Positions 47,646 through 56,960 of a stretch of DNA of 64,000 nucleotides are shown here, in pieces; positions within the stretch are counted from its first letter, which is position 1, and each line of letters starts with the position of its first letter. Source of the DNA: Oxalobacter formigenes (lineage in GTDB: Bacteria > Pseudomonadota > Gammaproteobacteria > Burkholderiales > Burkholderiaceae_D); assembly GCF_002127965.1 (NCBI RefSeq), contig NZ_CP018787.1, positions 496,001-560,000 of the forward strand, given 5' to 3'. A program made the translations under genes and the position numbers. The notes below the pieces were generated by a model. That model was not told where the DNA came from and did no database searches. It saw only the letters and a program-made list of their open reading frames with translations.

Positions 47646-49598
47646 ATGAATTTATTTTTTGAAGAATCCGGTGAATTTAAAACGGGTGGTATCCTGAATC
47701 AGGTCGGCGAGGCCTTTCAGGTTGAATTGCCCGGAGGCAAGCGAACAAAGGTTCGTGCAAAGGATGTATTGTTCCAGTTCAGTTCGCATGAGCCCGCAGA
47801 ACTGATTTCGGAAGCTTCTCAGGTATCGGAAGAAATCGATCTGGACTTCTTGTGGGAAGTTGCCGGAGAAAATGAATTCGGCTATCAGGATCTTGGCAAG
47901 GAGTATTTCGGGCATGATCCGAAACCTGAAGAAGCCGCTGGCCTGTTGTTCAGGCTGCATTCGGCACCGATCTATTTTTACAAAAAAGGAAAGGGCCGTT
48001 ATAAGGCGGCGCCTGAAAAATCCTTGCAGGCCGCATTGGCTGGACTTGAAAAAAAACGGCAGCAGGCGATTATTCAGCAACAATACGTTGACGAACTGGT
48101 ACAGGGACGATTGCCTGACGCGATCAGAACGAATACCGTAGCTCTTTTATGCAAGCCAGATAAAAACAGTATCGAATACAAAGCCTTGCTTGCAGCTTGT
48201 GACGAGTTGCACATTTCTCCTGAACGTCTTTTGCTTGATCTGGGCGGGATAAGCAATCCGAAAGAATTACACCTCGCCCGGTTTTTGTTCGAGAATTTTC
48301 CGAAAGGAACACGGTTCCCGAAAATCGATATACCCGATACCGCTCTTGAGTTGCCGGAAGCGGAGGTCAACGCCTTTTCAATTGACGATATAACCACTAC
48401 TGAAATCGACGATGCTTTTTCAGTGACCACTCTTGCCGATGGCAACATCCGCATCGGTATTCACATCGCAGCACCGGCTCTGGGAATGAAACCGGACGAT
48501 TCACTGGACGAAATCGCAAAAAAACGCCTTTCGACGGTTTACATGCCGGGTGACAAAATCACCATGTTGCCGGATGAACTGGTCAACCAGTTTACGCTCA
48601 GTGCAGGTGAAAAACGTCCGGCAATGAGCCTGTATGCGACGTTAAATCCGCAGGACTGGTCTGTCCTTGAAACGGAAACACGCGCAGAAATGATCCGTGT
48701 TGCCGAAAACCTCCGACATAACGATCTTGACAGCCTGATTACCGCTGAAAGTCTTGAAAAAAGAGAGGGAGAATACCCTCATAAAGACGATATTGCTGTT
48801 TTATGGCATTGTTCGCAGGTTTTCGAGAAAAAACGGATGGAAAAGCGCGAAGGCTTCGGCTTGAGGCCCGAACAGAATAATCGCGTCGATTTCAATTTTT
48901 ATGTGGATGAGAACGATATCGTCACAATCGAACGTCGCAAACGAACAGCGCCACTGGATAAAATCGTTGCCGAACTGATGATTTTCGCCAACAGTACATG
49001 GGGAAAACTGTTACACGAACACGGCATTCCCGGTATTTACAGAAGTCAGGGGGGGGGTACAGGAAGCTGGCTGAACCGCATGCAGGTAAAAATGGTCACT
49101 CATGCAGCGCCCCATCAGGGCCTGGGTGTTGACCAGTATGCATGGTGTACCTCACCGCTGCGACGCTATACGGATCTGGTCAATCAGTGGCAGATTCTGG
49201 CATGTGTCAATTATGGGATCACAGCTCCTTTGTCTGCTCCGTTCAAGCCAAAAGATGCCAATTTGTTTGCCATTGTAAGTGCATTCGATTCCGTTTATAG
49301 CGCATATGGCGAATTTCAGTCGAAAATGGAACGTTACTGGTGTTTGCGGTGGCTGTCTCAAAATAATGTCAGACAAGTGGAAGCTGTTGTCATCAGGGAT
49401 GAAATGCTGCGTCTCGTCGATATCCCTCTGACGATTGCCATGCCGGGAATGCGTCCGCTGGCAAGAGGAACGCAGGTGCGGGTCGATCTGATACGCTGGG
49501 ATGAAATCGATTTGTCTGTCGAGGCGCGACTTCTTGATGTGACGGAAAATGTCGATGAAACGGCATCAGACGAAAACGAAGAAGAATTGACGGAGTAA
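47646..49598 (+). CDS. RNB-domain ribonuclease (RNase II/R family)
   Basis: 650 residues. N-terminal OB/winged-helix-like part (about 1-225), then the RNB catalytic domain (about 235-530) with the four-Asp motif in IDDITTTEIDDAFSV and the later GIYRSQGGGTGSW/SPLRRYTDLVNQWQ segments. A short C-terminal domain follows. It should degrade RNA processively 3' to 5'. Shorter than RNase R and without its long basic tail, thus nearer to RNase II, but gene name not assigned. Confidence 0.88.
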   Translation: MNLFFEESGEFKTGGILNQVGEAFQVELPGGKRTKVRAKDVLFQFSSHEPAELISEASQVSEEIDLDFLWEVAGENEFGYQDLGKEYFGHDPKPEEAAGLLFRLHSAPIYFYKKGKGRYKAAPEKSLQAALAGLEKKRQQAIIQQQYVDELVQGRLPDAIRTNTVALLCKPDKNSIEYKALLAACDELHISPERLLLDLGGISNPKELHLARFLFENFPKGTRFPKIDIPDTALELPEAEVNAFSIDDITTTEIDDAFSVTTLADGNIRIGIHIAAPALGMKPDDSLDEIAKKRLSTVYMPGDKITMLPDELVNQFTLSAGEKRPAMSLYATLNPQDWSVLETETRAEMIRVAENLRHNDLDSLITAESLEKREGEYPHKDDIAVLWHCSQVFEKKRMEKREGFGLRPEQNNRVDFNFYVDENDIVTIERRKRTAPLDKIVAELMIFANSTWGKLLHEHGIPGIYRSQGGGTGSWLNRMQVKMVTHAAPHQGLGVDQYAWCTSPLRRYTDLVNQWQILACVNYGITAPLSAPFKPKDANLFAIVSAFDSVYSAYGEFQSKMERYWCLRWLSQNNVRQVEAVVIRDEMLRLVDIPLTIAMPGMRPLARGTQVRVDLIRWDEIDLSVEARLLDVTENVDETASDENEEELTE

Positions 49599-49678
49599 AA
49601 TGCTGAATGGGTGTATAGTGATCGCGCATAAATTCCCTTGAAATTCAGGCGCATGCATTATTTTTGGTGATTCATCCG

Positions 49679-50536
49679 ATGCCGACAAATTCAATACTGA
49701 AAAATCGTGGATTAGGTATAGCAATCGCTGTGTCCGTTCTGATACACGCTATTGTGTTGTCGGTTAAATTCGTTACTCCTGCGACATCCGGTTTCAGACA
49801 TACTTCTCCCGTTATTGAAGTCGTGCTCAGTGGCGGAGGGGGGAATGGCCTGGGAACAGGTTCGGCTGGTGCAAACAACAATATCAGCGCAACCGTCGTC
49901 AATGCTCAGGCAGCCGTAGAAAAAATGCCTGAGAAACATGTGTTGAAAAACAAACCGGCCGAAAGCCGCCCGATTACGTCCCTTTCAAAACAAGGCAATC
50001 AGAAAAGTATCCCTGTTCCGGAAACAAAGACCAATCCCGTCCAAAAAAACGCCCATTCTTCCAATAAAGGCGGCACTCAGAACGGGTATGGCGGAACGGG
50101 TGGGGGAAGAGGTGAAGGCGATTCCGTTGTGTTCAACCGGAATGCGAGGGGAGGTTATGCCTATGGCAACGGGAGCGGTCAGGCCATTACTTCACAAACC
50201 AGAGATGTCGGCGATGCCATGTATTTCAAATCAGTGCAGAAAAAAGTCGAAAGCATTGGTGTCATAAATTTCCCACAAAAAAATGGAACCCGTTTGTATG
50301 GGCAGCTGACTGTCCGGATTAACGTGTATCATGACGGCTCTCTTTATGAAAAAGCCGGTGGGGTCAGTGTGGTCAAGTCGTCCGGCAATCCGGCTCTGGA
50401 TGCGGCCGCTTTGAAAATTGTACGGCGCGCTGCGCCTTTTGGCCGTTTTAGCGGGAATGTCCGAAGCATCATTACACGTTTGAATTTTACACGTGATCAG
50501 GGGCTGAAATCGCAGGTTGTAACGACGACTTCTTGA
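49679..50536 (+). CDS. TonB-family energy transducer-like protein
   Basis: 285 residues from the ATG at 49679 (earlier TTG/GTG codons are in frame). One N-terminal membrane anchor (about 10-30, GIAIAVSVLIHAIVLSVKF), a Gly/Asn/Lys/Pro-rich periplasmic linker with GGGGNGLGTGSAG and GGTQNGYGGTGGGRGEG, and a C-terminal TonB box-like domain (about 195-270, LTVRINVYHDGSLYEKAGGV and DAAALKIVRRAAPFGRFSG). No exbB or exbD nearby. This TonB-like gene before aroE is normal for Burkholderiales. Confidence 0.85.
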   Translation: MPTNSILKNRGLGIAIAVSVLIHAIVLSVKFVTPATSGFRHTSPVIEVVLSGGGGNGLGTGSAGANNNISATVVNAQAAVEKMPEKHVLKNKPAESRPITSLSKQGNQKSIPVPETKTNPVQKNAHSSNKGGTQNGYGGTGGGRGEGDSVVFNRNARGGYAYGNGSGQAITSQTRDVGDAMYFKSVQKKVESIGVINFPQKNGTRLYGQLTVRINVYHDGSLYEKAGGVSVVKSSGNPALDAAALKIVRRAAPFGRFSGNVRSIITRLNFTRDQGLKSQVVTTTS

Positions 50537-50600
50537 TCGTTCATGCAAATTTACCTTAAATTTCATTAAAATCGTTTAACTTCACATATAATGCATCGTT

Positions 50601-51410
50601 ATGCCTGATCGTTACGCCGTTATAGGAAATCCTGTCGCCCATAGCAAATCACCTGAGATTCATGCCCTGTTTGCATTGGAGACCAGGCAGAATCTGGAAT
50701 ATGGACGTCTGTTGGCACCACTTGACGGGTTTGTTGATGCCGTAAGGAAATTCATTGATGAAGGCGGAAAAGGATTGAATGTCACTGTCCCTTTCAAATT
50801 TGAGGCCTTCAGTTTGGCGAATAAGCTGACGTCGAGGGCGAAAATGGCCGGAGCCGTTAATACACTTCACTTTAAGGACGGCATCATATATGGCGATAAT
50901 ACGGACGGAGCTGGACTTGTCGCCGATTTGACGCTAAATGCCGGTTTTTCGTTATCAAATAGTCGTATTTTACTTTTGGGTGCTGGTGGTGCGGCTTACG
51001 GTGTGATGCTGCCTCTTTTGCAGCAGAAACCTGACATCGTTCATATTGCCAATCTGAGCGTCGAAAAAGCGGATGAAATGGCGAAACAGTTTTCCGGATT
51101 CGGAAAGACGAGGGTTTCATCATATGACGAATTGAACGAGCCTTACGACATTGTCATCAATGCAACTTCTGCCGGGCTTTCAAATGCGATGCCGCCGGTT
51201 TCTTCTCCCGTTTTTGAAAAGCACACACTGGCACTCGATATGGTTTATGCAAACAGGCCGACTCCTTTCATGCAATTTGCCGGGCAATGTGGTGCCAGAA
51301 CACGTGATGGTTTCGGTATGCTGGTGGAACAGGCGGCAGAATCCTTTTTTGTCTGGCGTGGTGTCAAACCGCAGACGAAACCGGTATTTTCTCATTTCGG
51401 ACGCGAATAA
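50601..51410 (+). CDS. aroE: Shikimate dehydrogenase
   Basis: 269 residues. Reduces 3-dehydroshikimate with NADPH. Starts [19 protein letters not shown]; catalytic Lys66 in [10 protein letters not shown] and Asp102 in [13 protein letters not shown]-binding [15 protein letters not shown] and VDMVY-like [14 protein letters not shown] follow. Its stop overlaps the mtgA start by one base, so the two are coupled. Confidence 0.97.
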   Translation: MPDRYAVIGNPVAHSKSPEIHALFALETRQNLEYGRLLAPLDGFVDAVRKFIDEGGKGLNVTVPFKFEAFSLANKLTSRAKMAGAVNTLHFKDGIIYGDNTDGAGLVADLTLNAGFSLSNSRILLLGAGGAAYGVMLPLLQQKPDIVHIANLSVEKADEMAKQFSGFGKTRVSSYDELNEPYDIVINATSAGLSNAMPPVSSPVFEKHTLALDMVYANRPTPFMQFAGQCGARTRDGFGMLVEQAAESFFVWRGVKPQTKPVFSHFGRE

Positions 51411-52129
51411 TGGCGAAAATAAGGGAACTTGTCGCACTTTGCCGAAAATACTGGCGCTGGATCGTCTTTGTTCCATTGGGACTCATACTGGCGATGCAGA
51501 TCTACTTTTTCTTCCAGATTGCATGGTGGGTTCATTTCAATCCGGGTTCGACAAGCTTCATGCGGCAACAATTGTCCGTTTTGCAGGAAAAGAATCCCAA
51601 AGCGAAGTTGCAGCATAAATGGGTACCGTATAAACGTATTTCGCGAAATTTGAAACGGGCGGTCATTGCATCCGAAGACTCGAATTTCACCGATCACGAA
51701 GGTGTGGAGTGGGAAGCGCTGTTAAAGGCGTATGAAAAAAACAGCAAGAAAGGAAAAATCGTCGCAGGCGGTTCTACCATCACGCAGCAGCTGGCCAAAA
51801 ACCTTTTTCTTTCCGGCAGTCGCAGTTATGTGAGAAAGGTCCAGGAACTTGTCATTACCTACATGCTCGAGTTCTGGATGGAAAAGGAGCGAATATTCGA
51901 GCTTTACCTGAATCTGGTCGAGTTCGGTACGGGTGTATTCGGCGCTGAAGCCGCGGCACGCCATTATTACGGGACATCCGCTGCCAATCTCAGTGCCGGG
52001 CAGGCAGCCAGGCTTGCGGCCATGTTACCCAAACCCCGTTATTTCGATTCTCACAGAAATTCCGCTTATCTGATGCGCCGGACTTCTCTTATATTAAGAA
52101 GAATGGGGTCGGCTGACGTGCCAAGATAA
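51410..52129 (+). CDS. mtgA: Monofunctional biosynthetic peptidoglycan transglycosylase
   Basis: 239 residues. One membrane anchor (about 15-36) and a family 51 glycosyltransferase domain with catalytic Glu89 in [14 protein letters not shown] and the [16 protein letters not shown] motif; second Glu region in [15 protein letters not shown]. Polymerises lipid II into glycan strands. The 204-bp gap that follows shows nothing definite. Confidence 0.97.
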   Translation: MAKIRELVALCRKYWRWIVFVPLGLILAMQIYFFFQIAWWVHFNPGSTSFMRQQLSVLQEKNPKAKLQHKWVPYKRISRNLKRAVIASEDSNFTDHEGVEWEALLKAYEKNSKKGKIVAGGSTITQQLAKNLFLSGSRSYVRKVQELVITYMLEFWMEKERIFELYLNLVEFGTGVFGAEAAARHYYGTSAANLSAGQAARLAAMLPKPRYFDSHRNSAYLMRRTSLILRRMGSADVPR

Positions 52130-52333
52130 AAGAAATTAATTGTTCGCAAGTAACTTGCCTCGTAAACATGTTATCAGTACACTTGCGCTATTTTCAGTTG
52201 GGCAATAATTTGGTGACCATTCAAAATAACGCAATTTGAACGTTTGTCATTAAACTGAAATCTTTATGTGATGTGATCCATCCCTGATTTCTGCCGACAG
52301 AAACCCTGTTAATGTGTCTGAAAGTTTTTTCTC

Positions 52334-53302
52334 ATGATCAATGTCTTCGTCCTTCAAAACGGTCGCTTGAATCAGGTGCCTATCGAATCCAGAGCGGATC
52401 TGGAAAATGTCGCCCCTATCTGGGTCGATATGACCGATCCGACGGAAGAAGAGCGTTCCTGGGTGAAAAGCACCTATGATGTGACGATGCCGGATGAAGA
52501 CGACGTCAAGGACATCGAAGCGTCTGCCCGGTATTACGAGGCGGAAAACGGTGACTTGCATCTGCGAACGGACTTTCGGATCGATGACGACGATGAGGGC
52601 CCCTCACAGACCATTACCGTTGCTTTTATCCTGACACGCAACATGCTGTTTTCCATGCATCCCGAAGACCTGCCGGTTTTCAGACTTGTCAGGATGCGGG
52701 CCAGATCGCGACCCGGTTCCATTACCGATTACAAGGACGTTCTTCTCGATCTGTACGCTACCGACGCGGAATATTCTGCGGATGCACTCGAAGGCATATA
52801 CCGCAATCTGGAAGAAGTCAGCAGCAAGGTATTGCAGGAAGAGTTTACCGATCAGGACGCGGCGGCTACTCTTTCCACGATTGCCAAGGAAGAAGATTTG
52901 AATGGACGTATCCGGCGTACGATGATGGATACACGTCGGGCGGTCAGCTTTCTGATGAGAGGCCGTTTGCTGGATTCGGACCAGTTTGAAGAAGCGCGCC
53001 AGATTTTAAGGGATATCGAATCGCTCGATGGCCATACATCATTTTTGTTTGAAAAAATCAACTTCCTGATGGATGCGACGGTCGGTTTCATCAACATCAA
53101 CCAGAACAAGATCATCAAGATTTTCTCGGTTGCCAGTGTGGCGTTCCTGCCGCCGACACTGATCGCCAGTATATACGGCATGAACTTCCGTATCTTGCCG
53201 GAGCTGGCCTGGGATTTCGGCTATCCGTTCGCGCTGATTCTGATGGTGGCTAGTGCATTGGCGCCTTTCTGGTATTTCCGTCACAGGGGCTGGCTGAAAT
53301 AA
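52334..53302 (+). CDS. corA: Magnesium/cobalt transporter CorA
   Basis: 322 residues. Long acidic cytoplasmic domain, stalk helix, then two C-terminal membrane helices; the YGMN motif (residues 281-284) ends the first and marks the selectivity loop. The basic tail RHRGWLK follows. Pentameric channel for Mg2+ (and Co2+/Ni2+). Monocistronic, converging on the radical-SAM gene. Confidence 0.96.
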   Translation: MINVFVLQNGRLNQVPIESRADLENVAPIWVDMTDPTEEERSWVKSTYDVTMPDEDDVKDIEASARYYEAENGDLHLRTDFRIDDDDEGPSQTITVAFILTRNMLFSMHPEDLPVFRLVRMRARSRPGSITDYKDVLLDLYATDAEYSADALEGIYRNLEEVSSKVLQEEFTDQDAAATLSTIAKEEDLNGRIRRTMMDTRRAVSFLMRGRLLDSDQFEEARQILRDIESLDGHTSFLFEKINFLMDATVGFININQNKIIKIFSVASVAFLPPTLIASIYGMNFRILPELAWDFGYPFALILMVASALAPFWYFRHRGWLK

Positions 53303-53317
53303 ACAGGTTTCATGCCG

Positions 53318-54817
53318 TTATTCACTGTTTTTTCGCCGGTTTTGCCGGATCAGTGCCATATTGGCAGGATGTTTGTTGTCTTCCCCTTTTTTGCCTCTTT
53401 CCGCCCGCGGGATGAAATCAGCGCCCACAATTGCCCGGGCGGTTGCCAACTCTTCCCCATTTTCGGACAACCATTCCGTGATCAGAGAAGCGAGCCTTTC
53501 CAGCGCAATGCCATGCATGGCATTTGTCTTCCGATAGATCCAGTCGGACAGTGCCATGAAACGTTCGAATGGCTGATCCTTCAATATAAATGGCAATGTT
53601 TTGATAAAGCGGCCTGAGTTGGCAATCAGATCCCAAAAGCGCGCAAAACGTTTCATCCGTTGCATATCCTGAAATCCGATATCGGCGGTGGACAAAATCG
53701 TATAAGGTGCTGAGGAATCGAAAACCAGCCGGTATGCTTCGATATGTCTTAATACCGGAGTGCCCCGAAGACGTTTTAAAATACCCACTTGTATCTCGTG
53801 CGGATCGATATCGACCAGGCGGTTGAAACCCTTTGCAAAGCTGTCGATATTTTCTCCGGGCAGTCCTACAATCAGATCAGCGTGCATATGGGCGTGAGTA
53901 TGCTCTCTCAGCCAGCGGATATTTTTTTCCGATTTTTCATTATCCTGTTTTCGGCTGATCAGGTTTTGTACATCGGTATTGAAAGACTGGACTCCGATTT
54001 CCAGTTGCAGGGAACCTTCGGGAAACTTCAGAATGGCTTCTTTCAACGCGTCGGGTAAATGATCCGGAACCAGTTCGAAGTGAGCGAACACAGGGTCCAT
54101 TGGCGCATCTTCCAGTTTTTTCAGGAAAAACCGGATAATCTGGAGACTTCTTTTAATATTCAGATTGAAAGTGCGATCGACGAATTTGAAATTTCTTGCC
54201 CCGCGCCGGTACAGCTTTTCCATTTCATCGAGAAACAGGTCTGTATCGAAAGCCCAGGCCGTTTTATCAAGCGAAGAAAGGCAGAATTCGCATCGAAAAG
54301 GACATCCACGTGACGCTTCTACGTAAAGAGTGCGATGGGCGATATCCTCATCAGTATAAAGATCATAAGGCAGAGTGATATCCGTCATGGCAGGCTGAAT
54401 GCCCTGATGGACTTTCGTAGAAGGCGCTTTGCCGTCAAGAATCTGCCGGCATAATGTGGGCAGTGTCATTTCACCCCAGCCCCTGATGACATAATCAGCC
54501 ATCCGGGCGACAGGCTGGTCTTCCGTTTCATGGGATACTTCAGGGCCGCCGAGAATAATGATGGTATCAGGAGAAACGGCTTTAATCAGAGAAACGAGTT
54601 TTGTTGTTTCTTCCACATTCCAGATGTAAACCGACAATCCCAATATACGTGGTTTTCGTGAAAGTATTTTCTCGGCAAGAACGGTCACATCTGCGCCAAT
54701 GACGAATTCCATCAGTTCGGTTCTGGATTGAAGCGCCCCCATATTTGCTTTCAGGTAACGAAGGCCAAGAGCTGTATGAGCGTAACGGGCATTCAAAGTG
54801 GAAAGCAATATCGACAT
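53318..54817 (-). CDS. B12-binding radical SAM protein, DUF4080-type
   Basis: 499 residues from the ATG at 54817. N-terminal cobalamin-binding-like domain (about 1-140, with LGLSVYIWNVEET and IILGGPEVSHE), radical SAM core with the cluster motif RGCPFRCEFC, and C-terminal DUF4080-like domain (about 370-499). The lack of a His in a D-x-H-x-x-G motif could mean cobalamin is not bound in the base-off His-on way. Substrate unknown; such proteins can methylate RNA, sugars or lipids. No partner gene is visible. Confidence 0.82.
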   Translation of the reverse strand: MSILLSTLNARYAHTALGLRYLKANMGALQSRTELMEFVIGADVTVLAEKILSRKPRILGLSVYIWNVEETTKLVSLIKAVSPDTIIILGGPEVSHETEDQPVARMADYVIRGWGEMTLPTLCRQILDGKAPSTKVHQGIQPAMTDITLPYDLYTDEDIAHRTLYVEASRGCPFRCEFCLSSLDKTAWAFDTDLFLDEMEKLYRRGARNFKFVDRTFNLNIKRSLQIIRFFLKKLEDAPMDPVFAHFELVPDHLPDALKEAILKFPEGSLQLEIGVQSFNTDVQNLISRKQDNEKSEKNIRWLREHTHAHMHADLIVGLPGENIDSFAKGFNRLVDIDPHEIQVGILKRLRGTPVLRHIEAYRLVFDSSAPYTILSTADIGFQDMQRMKRFARFWDLIANSGRFIKTLPFILKDQPFERFMALSDWIYRKTNAMHGIALERLASLITEWLSENGEELATARAIVGADFIPRAERGKKGEDNKHPANMALIRQNRRKNSE

Positions 54818-54941
54818 GGCATTTTTATTATTTTGGAGGGTGTGGGCGCCTATCATGAAATAAGGCTGTCAAAAAGACAAGTCGAATGAACTGTTTGCAA
54901 TTCGGGAAATAAGCGGATAAAGCCGGGGGATGAGGGAAAAA

Positions 54942-54955
54942 TTGACTGTGGTCAA
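54942..54955. promoter_or_regulatory. Inverted repeat upstream of the ThDP enzyme gene: possible operator
   Basis: TTGAC-TGTG-GTCAA, perfect 5-base arms. It sits 173-186 bp before the proposed start of the ThDP enzyme, 24 bp before a TATGAT (54979-54984), inside a 310-bp gene-free gap (54818-55127) that otherwise shows nothing clear. Confidence 0.4.
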
Positions 54956-55127
54956 GCAGGTTTTTCGGCTTGAGAAGCTATGATACCCGTTAGCTTGAAA
55001 ATTGGCTGTAGCACTTGTTTCCGCATGCAAACAGTTGCCTGATGAAACAGTTACTTCAGCGTTTGATTCCGCAAAGAAACGTTATTGTCGTTTAATTGGC
55101 GTTAAGCGACATAGTCATCACACATAC

Positions 55128-56855
55128 ATGGGCACGACAGCAGAAGATTCGTTGAATCCGGAGACCATTTCAGGTGGTCATCTGGTGGCAAAAGCACTTC
55201 GAAACGAAGGCGTCGATACCATCTTCACATTATCTGGTGGCAATATCGTCGATATTTACGATGGATGTGTCAGTGAAGGCATCCGGATCATCGATTTTCG
55301 TCATGAACAAGTCGCCGCACATGCCGCAGACGGATATGCAAGGCAAACCGGTCAAACAGGTTGTCTTGTCACCACAGCAGGTCCCGGATGTTGCAATGCC
55401 GTGATCGGTCTGGCGACTGCCTTGCGTTCCGAAACGCCTCTTTTGCATATCGGCGGTCAGGGTGCCACGACCCAGTATTTGCAAGGTTCGTTACAGGAAT
55501 ACGATCACGTCAAGCTGATGTCTCCTGTCACAAAATGGGCAAGCAGCGTGAAAACGACCGAACGCGTGGCCGATATGGTATCCATGGCTTGTCGAGAAGC
55601 GACAGGTGAAGTGCCCGGTCCGGTTTATCTTGAAGTGCCACGAGACATTCTCGATAAAAGCGTCGAGTTCAAAAGCTGCACCATTCCTGCTGCCGGTCAT
55701 TACCGTTGTTCTCCCAAAGTCATGTGTGCCCCGGAAGAAATCGAAAAGCTGGCCGATTTGCTCATTCATGCCGAAAAACCGGCAGTACTTTTCGGGAGCC
55801 AGGTATGGAACAGCCGCAGTCATGTCGAGGCGGCAGAGATGGTCAAGGCGTTCGATATTCCCGCTTATACCAATGGCTCGGCACGTGGCATTCTGAAAAG
55901 CGACAATCCCCATTCATTCGATCGTACCCGAAGCATGGCATTGGCCAGTGCGGATGTCATTCTGGTTGTAGGGACTCCTTTCGATTTTCGTCTCGGATAT
56001 GGAAAACAACTGAATCCGGAAGCCAGAGTAGTCCAGATTGACCAGAATTATGTCGAAATCGGGAAAAACAGGGATATAGAGCTGGGCTTGCTGGGGCACG
56101 CTGGTACCATTTTCAATGCCGTGATTCAGTCTGCTTCCGGAAGAGTCGAAAAAGGAGCGCGTGCCAAACGCCGGCAATGGATGCAAGAGTTACGTGTCGC
56201 TGAAGAAAAGGCACTTGAGAAACTGATGCCTTTGTTCCACTCGGAAAACAGGCTGATCAATCCCTATCGGGTCGCGTATGAACTGAATGAGTTTTTGAAT
56301 GACGATACAGTTTATATCGGAGACGGGGGCGACGTCGTTACGATTTCAGCGCAGGCAGTACGTCCGCACAATCCGGGCCAATGGATGGACCCGGGCCCGT
56401 TAGGCAGTCTGGGTGTCGGAACCGGTTTCGCTATTGCCGCAAAGCTTGCTCATCCCGAAAAAGAAGTTCTTTGTTACTACGGGGATGGCGCTTTTTCCAT
56501 GACCGCATTTGATATGGAAACGGCCAATCGTTTCAATGCGCCTTATCTGGCTGTCGTCGGTAACAATTCGGCGATGAACCAGATCCGTTATGCACAACTG
56601 GCGAAATATGGAGACAGGGGAAACGTTGGTAATTTGTTAAGTGACTTGCCATATGGTAAATTTGCTGAAATGATGGGTGGATATGGAGAAGAAGTCCACA
56701 ATCCAGAGGACATTGCAGGTGCCTTGCAGCGCGGCAGGGAAGCTGTGGCGAAAACAGGAAAATGTGCAGTCATCAATATCTGGGTTGATCCGCAGGAATG
56801 GTCACCCGGTACCAAGGCACGTCTGAAGTCGCGTATGGTAACGGCAGGAAAATAA
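55128..56855 (+). CDS. ThDP-dependent acetolactate-synthase / 2-hydroxyacyl-CoA-lyase-like enzyme
   Basis: 575 residues from the ATG at 55128; the frame is open to a TTG at 55002 but those 42 residues look unconserved. Full three-domain ThDP enzyme of the acetolactate synthase/benzaldehyde lyase/HACL group: catalytic Glu60 in DFRHEQVAAHAADGYAR, TTAGPGCCNAVIGLA, GSLQEYDHVKLMSPVTKWA, and the ThDP/Mg motif GDG (452-454) to NN (479-480). The Glu rules out glyoxylate carboligase. It lacks the Ser/Arg tail I recall for oxalyl-CoA decarboxylase. It lies upstream of a formyl-CoA-transferase paralogue and sucCD. The substrate may be an acyl-CoA or 2-keto acid; not determinable. Ribosome-binding site is weak. 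Confidence 0.8.
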   Translation: MGTTAEDSLNPETISGGHLVAKALRNEGVDTIFTLSGGNIVDIYDGCVSEGIRIIDFRHEQVAAHAADGYARQTGQTGCLVTTAGPGCCNAVIGLATALRSETPLLHIGGQGATTQYLQGSLQEYDHVKLMSPVTKWASSVKTTERVADMVSMACREATGEVPGPVYLEVPRDILDKSVEFKSCTIPAAGHYRCSPKVMCAPEEIEKLADLLIHAEKPAVLFGSQVWNSRSHVEAAEMVKAFDIPAYTNGSARGILKSDNPHSFDRTRSMALASADVILVVGTPFDFRLGYGKQLNPEARVVQIDQNYVEIGKNRDIELGLLGHAGTIFNAVIQSASGRVEKGARAKRRQWMQELRVAEEKALEKLMPLFHSENRLINPYRVAYELNEFLNDDTVYIGDGGDVVTISAQAVRPHNPGQWMDPGPLGSLGVGTGFAIAAKLAHPEKEVLCYYGDGAFSMTAFDMETANRFNAPYLAVVGNNSAMNQIRYAQLAKYGDRGNVGNLLSDLPYGKFAEMMGGYGEEVHNPEDIAGALQRGREAVAKTGKCAVINIWVDPQEWSPGTKARLKSRMVTAGK

Positions 56856-56871
56856 TGTAAAGAATACGAGG

Positions 56872-56918
56872 GGAGAGGGTGACCTCTCTCATTGTAAGGA
56901 AGACTGGCATTTGCCAGA
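56872..56918 (+). other. Two tandem hairpins between the ThDP and CoA-transferase genes
   Basis: Hairpin one: GAGAGG-GTGA-CCTCTC (56874-56889), extendable by two pairs to 56872-56891, with a GNRA-type GTGA tetraloop. Hairpin two: CTGGCA-TT-TGCCAG (56905-56918). No T-run follows either, so they are more likely RNA-processing or stability elements than terminators. Confidence 0.5.
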
Positions 56919-56960
56919 TAAAAGAAGTAAAACTGACCAATATATTGGAGGAAGATTAGT

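Noticed and set aside
55128-56855. Identity as classical oxalyl-CoA decarboxylase (oxc)
   Set aside because: The sequence differs throughout from the Oxalobacter enzyme as I remember it, including the C-terminal Ser/Arg region; only the general ThDP fold is shared.
55128-56855. Identity as glyoxylate carboligase
   Set aside because: That enzyme lacks the catalytic glutamate, while Glu60 is present here.
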